NCBI GenBank assembly: GCA_008180335.1
Contig: VTEF01000003.1
Location: 434,001 to 498,000, forward strand
Length of the DNA: 64,000 nucleotides
Source: Priestia megaterium
Lineage (GTDB): Bacteria > Bacillota > Bacilli > Bacillales > Bacillaceae_H
Direction of reading: 5' to 3'
Every line of letters starts with the position of its first letter. The stretch's first letter is position 1. Below the pieces are notes generated by a model. That model did not search any database, was not told the origin of the DNA, and worked only from the letters and a program-made list of their open reading frames with translations. This document shows positions 61,659 to 64,000 of this stretch, one piece after another. The translations under genes and the position numbers were made by a program.

Positions 61659-62590
61659 CTTAATGCCGACCCTTTTTGGGTAAACTCATATACTTTTAAA
61701 TGTTGATACACAGCTTTTAATATCGGTACTTCTACATTATATTGATCTGCCAAACGCAACAAATATCCTTGTAAATGATCTGCTTCAATAAGTGATCCTT
61801 TCTCCATATCTCTTTGCATAGAAGATTTCATATCATATGTCATCTTTTCCATCGTATTCATATGATCATCGACAATACTTTCACTTAACGGTGCACCGTA
61901 CGCTTTCATAATAGCTGCAACTTCATTAAAAAGATTTATAATAAATTGACGGCCACCTTCGCTTTGGCGAATTGGACCAACTGGCGCACGCATTAGCGTT
62001 GTCATTCCTGACATTGTCGCAATAAACAAATACTTATGCCACATCTCTCTTTCAATGTAATCACTTAAAATGAAAGATGCTTTCGTTCCATTAAGTGTTT
62101 CTGCTACTTGATGAATGCGATCACTTTTTTGTTGATTAAACTCTCCAAACACCACTCGGTGAGCAGGGCTAGTTTGAACCACATCTCCAGCAGCATTTAA
62201 CGTTGTTTCAATAAAACATAGTCCTCCAATAACTTTTTCTTCGCCAAACGCTTCCTTTAACAAGGGAATATGCGCAATTCCATTTAGCAGTGGTAAAACA
62301 ATTGTTTTTTCACCAACAAAAGGTTTCACATCTTCTATTGCTTGATGCAGATGATAAGCTTTTGTAGAGAATAGAATTAAGTCAAATGGTTCGGCATCAT
62401 AATCATTTGTCGTCACTAATTTTGGTTCAAATGTGATATCACCATGTACGCTTTTGATGACTAAGCCATTTTTATCAAGCTGTTTTTTTCTCCCTTCTCG
62501 TACAAGAAATGTTACATCTTCTCCTTTTTCCACCAAACGGCCGCCAAAATATCCGCCCACGCCTCCAGCTCCTAGAACTAAAATACGCAC
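61655..62590 (-). CDS. panE: 2-dehydropantoate 2-reductase (ketopantoate reductase family)
   Basis: 311-residue NADPH-dependent reductase making pantoate for coenzyme A. Rossmann motif ILVLGAGGVGGYFGGRLVEK at the N-terminus; catalytic Lys region REMWHKYLFIATMSGMTTL (residues about 180-198) and C-terminal SMQRDMEKGSLIEADHLQGY are conserved. It starts at GTG 62590, six bases after AAGGGGAG; an upstream ATG in the same frame precedes the ribosome site. Bacilli carry several PanE paralogues, so another ketoacid is possible. It overlaps the GIY-YIG gene by four bases, so the two are translationally coupled. Confidence 0.9.
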   Translation of the reverse strand: MRILVLGAGGVGGYFGGRLVEKGEDVTFLVREGRKKQLDKNGLVIKSVHGDITFEPKLVTTNDYDAEPFDLILFSTKAYHLHQAIEDVKPFVGEKTIVLPLLNGIAHIPLLKEAFGEEKVIGGLCFIETTLNAAGDVVQTSPAHRVVFGEFNQQKSDRIHQVAETLNGTKASFILSDYIEREMWHKYLFIATMSGMTTLMRAPVGPIRQSEGGRQFIINLFNEVAAIMKAYGAPLSESIVDDHMNTMEKMTYDMKSSMQRDMEKGSLIEADHLQGYLLRLADQYNVEVPILKAVYQHLKVYEFTQKGSALR

Positions 62591-62805
62591 AAAAAACTCC
62601 CCTTTCCATTCCATACAACCTTTTCTTATACTTTAATTGTAGCATATTGTCGTTAAAAAATTGAAAATATTCACTTTTATTCATTCTCTTTTACACACAA
62701 TTTTTAAATATGGTACATTTATGTAAAGAGTTTAATAAAAATTGATATCATCCATAAACCACTGCTAAATGGCTATGATTTAAAAATGGATATAGGAGTT
62801 ATAAC

Positions 62806-63729
62806 ATGAAGAAAACAGAAGTTTATATTTTATCTGGGTTTTTAGGAAGCGGAAAGACTACTTTATTAAAAAGATTATTAATGCAAGAAAAAGAAAACGA
62901 CCGTAACATTGCAGTTGTAATGAATGAATTAGGAAAAATATCAATTGATTCAAATGAAATTGAAGAAGATACACCGTTAAAAGAGCTATTAAATGGATGT
63001 GTATGCTGTACTATCCAAGGTCAATTTGAAACACAACTTCACTCCTTGCTTCAAGAAAATAAACTTGATGCCATTTATATAGAGACAACAGGTGTTGCCC
63101 ACCCCATTGAGGTACTAGACGCATGCATGTCACCGCTTTTTGCGAATGAAATTGTTGTAAAATGCATCGTTACAACAATTGATTCAAAAAGATGGCAAGA
63201 TCGTCACACATTGAGTATACAATTGCAAAAGCTACTTCAAGAGCAAGTGCGCCATGCGGATGTAATTCTGCTTAATAAAACAGATCAGCTTTCCGAATCA
63301 GCGAAAGCATCGTTGCTCTTTGAGGTTCAATCGATTAATTCAACTGCCACTTGCTTATTAACAACGTTTTCTCAAGTTGACTTAGGTTTATTACAACAGG
63401 CTCAGTTATCTAAAAAACAACAGCATGAACAAGCTCATGTGAATGATCATTTACATTTAAAGACATTTGTATATGAATTTTCGAAAAAAATTAACCTTGA
63501 AAAATTTGAAGATTGGCTGCGTCAAATGCCTGATACAATTTATCGCATAAAAGGTTATTTACGCTTTACTCATTCAGACGACACATATTCTTTTCAATAT
63601 TCATACGGCATGCCTTTATATATGAAAGAGCTGATGAAGTTACCAACAACTCTTGTTTTTATTGGTGAAAACTTAGATCATGAAGCTTTAAGAGCGCAAC
63701 TGCAACAGCTAGAAACTGATTCTATGTAA
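62806..63729 (+). CDS. COG0523 (CobW/YeiR/ZNG1-like) metal-chaperone GTPase
   Basis: 307-residue G3E GTPase. Walker A LSGFLGSGKTTLLKRL (residues about 9-24), metal-binding CxCC in NGCVCC (residues about 64-69), Walker B region YIETTGVAHP and guanine motif NKTDQL. The C-terminal CobW_C domain is about 215-300. Such proteins insert or deliver metals, often zinc, to target enzymes; the target is unknown. The linker has a His/Gln-rich stretch (KKQQHEQAHVNDHLH) that may bind metal. AGGAG precedes ATG 62806. The 271 bp after it have no gene. Confidence 0.9.
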   Translation: MKKTEVYILSGFLGSGKTTLLKRLLMQEKENDRNIAVVMNELGKISIDSNEIEEDTPLKELLNGCVCCTIQGQFETQLHSLLQENKLDAIYIETTGVAHPIEVLDACMSPLFANEIVVKCIVTTIDSKRWQDRHTLSIQLQKLLQEQVRHADVILLNKTDQLSESAKASLLFEVQSINSTATCLLTTFSQVDLGLLQQAQLSKKQQHEQAHVNDHLHLKTFVYEFSKKINLEKFEDWLRQMPDTIYRIKGYLRFTHSDDTYSFQYSYGMPLYMKELMKLPTTLVFIGENLDHEALRAQLQQLETDSM

Positions 63730-63789
63730 AAAAGTTCGATAATTTTTATATTATCAATACCTAAAACGTAAAAAGCCATAAAAAATAAC

Positions 63790-63827
63790 GGGTGATACAT
63801 ATTAGTCATCTATAATATGTACCACCC
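63790..63827 (+). terminator. hairpin after the COG0523 gene, probable terminator
   Basis: GGGTG-A-TACATATTA (63790-63804) pairs with TAATATGTA-C-CACCC (63813-63827), one mismatch. The T run after it is poor. Confidence 0.5.
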
Positions 63828-64000
63828 TTGTAATTCTTGTTCAACAATCGCGCCCTTTTGTTGAATATCGATATATTAGGATTAGGCTTCACGGTTACTC
63901 CTGAAAAGACCCCGTTTACCTAATGAGAAATCAAAGAATTTTAACTTTCGTCATCTACGTCAATTAAGTACAACCTTTCATTAAATCCACCACGCTTCAG

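Noticed and set aside
1-64000. CRISPR arrays, tRNA/rRNA genes, insertion sequences, prophage or conjugative genes
   Set aside because: I looked for repeat-spacer arrays, cloverleaf sequences, transposase or integrase proteins and found none that I could support.

Overview
The window looks like a chromosomal segment of an AT-rich, low-GC Gram-positive endospore-former of the family Bacillaceae. The evidence is the gene content (ydbS/ydbT, ansB-mleA, ugtP, motA/motB, xpaC/telA, a lipoteichoic acid synthase, tcyP, bacillithiol deacetylase bshB2 with yojF, ypcP, an AbrB-family regulator and the replication terminator gene rtp), strong Shine-Dalgarno sites, frequent TTG and GTG starts, and hairpin-plus-U terminators. 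I see no phage, insertion sequence, CRISPR array, tRNA or rRNA gene. The rtp gene and an inverted pair of Ter-like elements next to it suggest that the window lies in or near the replication terminus.

Layout. 1-3.4 kb: the broken 5' part of a creatininase-family gene, a GntR/FCD regulator with a five-fold 11-bp operator-like array, then a single-aptamer glycine riboswitch leading an ACT-domain/UPF0210 gene pair. 3.5-15.2 kb: a Cys-rich protein, bioF with a BirA-type operator, dsdA, ydbS-ydbT behind a sigma-W-like promoter, ansB and an ACT-malic enzyme, a LOG-family protein, a ZIP transporter and a DUF4825 lipoprotein. 15.4-26.7 kb: a Cof phosphatase, a peptide transporter, allantoinase, then a minus-strand series prsA-like > small protein > response regulator > sensor kinase, a candidate small RNA, an MsrA-MsrB fusion and a DUF2071 protein. 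27-36.5 kb: ugtP, motAB, a YrzF-like kinase, a cytochrome P450 homologue without its heme cysteine, an aldehyde dehydrogenase and tcyP.

37-51 kb: an SDR/TetR/enoyl-CoA hydratase cluster with a perfect 16-bp palindrome at its promoter, a cation/proton antiporter, a polysaccharide deacetylase preceded by a 41-residue protein, a secreted protein with an internal duplication, telA-xpaC, a lipoteichoic acid synthase, another SDR and a MATE exporter. 52-64 kb: an AbrB/Abh-type regulator, rtp, a small heat-shock protein, a YjiH transporter-like protein, a bile-acid/sodium symporter family protein, a DCC-family thiol protein, the ypcP-yojF-bshB2-proC gene group, a GIY-YIG protein overlapping panE, and a COG0523 GTPase.

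How the genes work together. Much of the window is amino-acid and carbon metabolism (aspartate to fumarate and malate to pyruvate; D-serine to pyruvate; glycine sensing; cystine uptake; proline) mixed with envelope functions (lipid glycosylation, lipoteichoic acid, deacetylase, YdbST, foldase, two-component system). The most unusual observations are the P450 pseudoenzyme, the MsrB domain with both usual redox cysteines replaced, the glycine riboswitch on ACT/UPF0210, a promoter-hairpin-terminator unit that looks like a small RNA, two unannotated small proteins, and a GIY-YIG protein with an apparent MerR-like helix-turn-helix tail. I found no gene cluster that I can confidently call a new multi-gene system. 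All calls come from reading the sequence; no database search was run.
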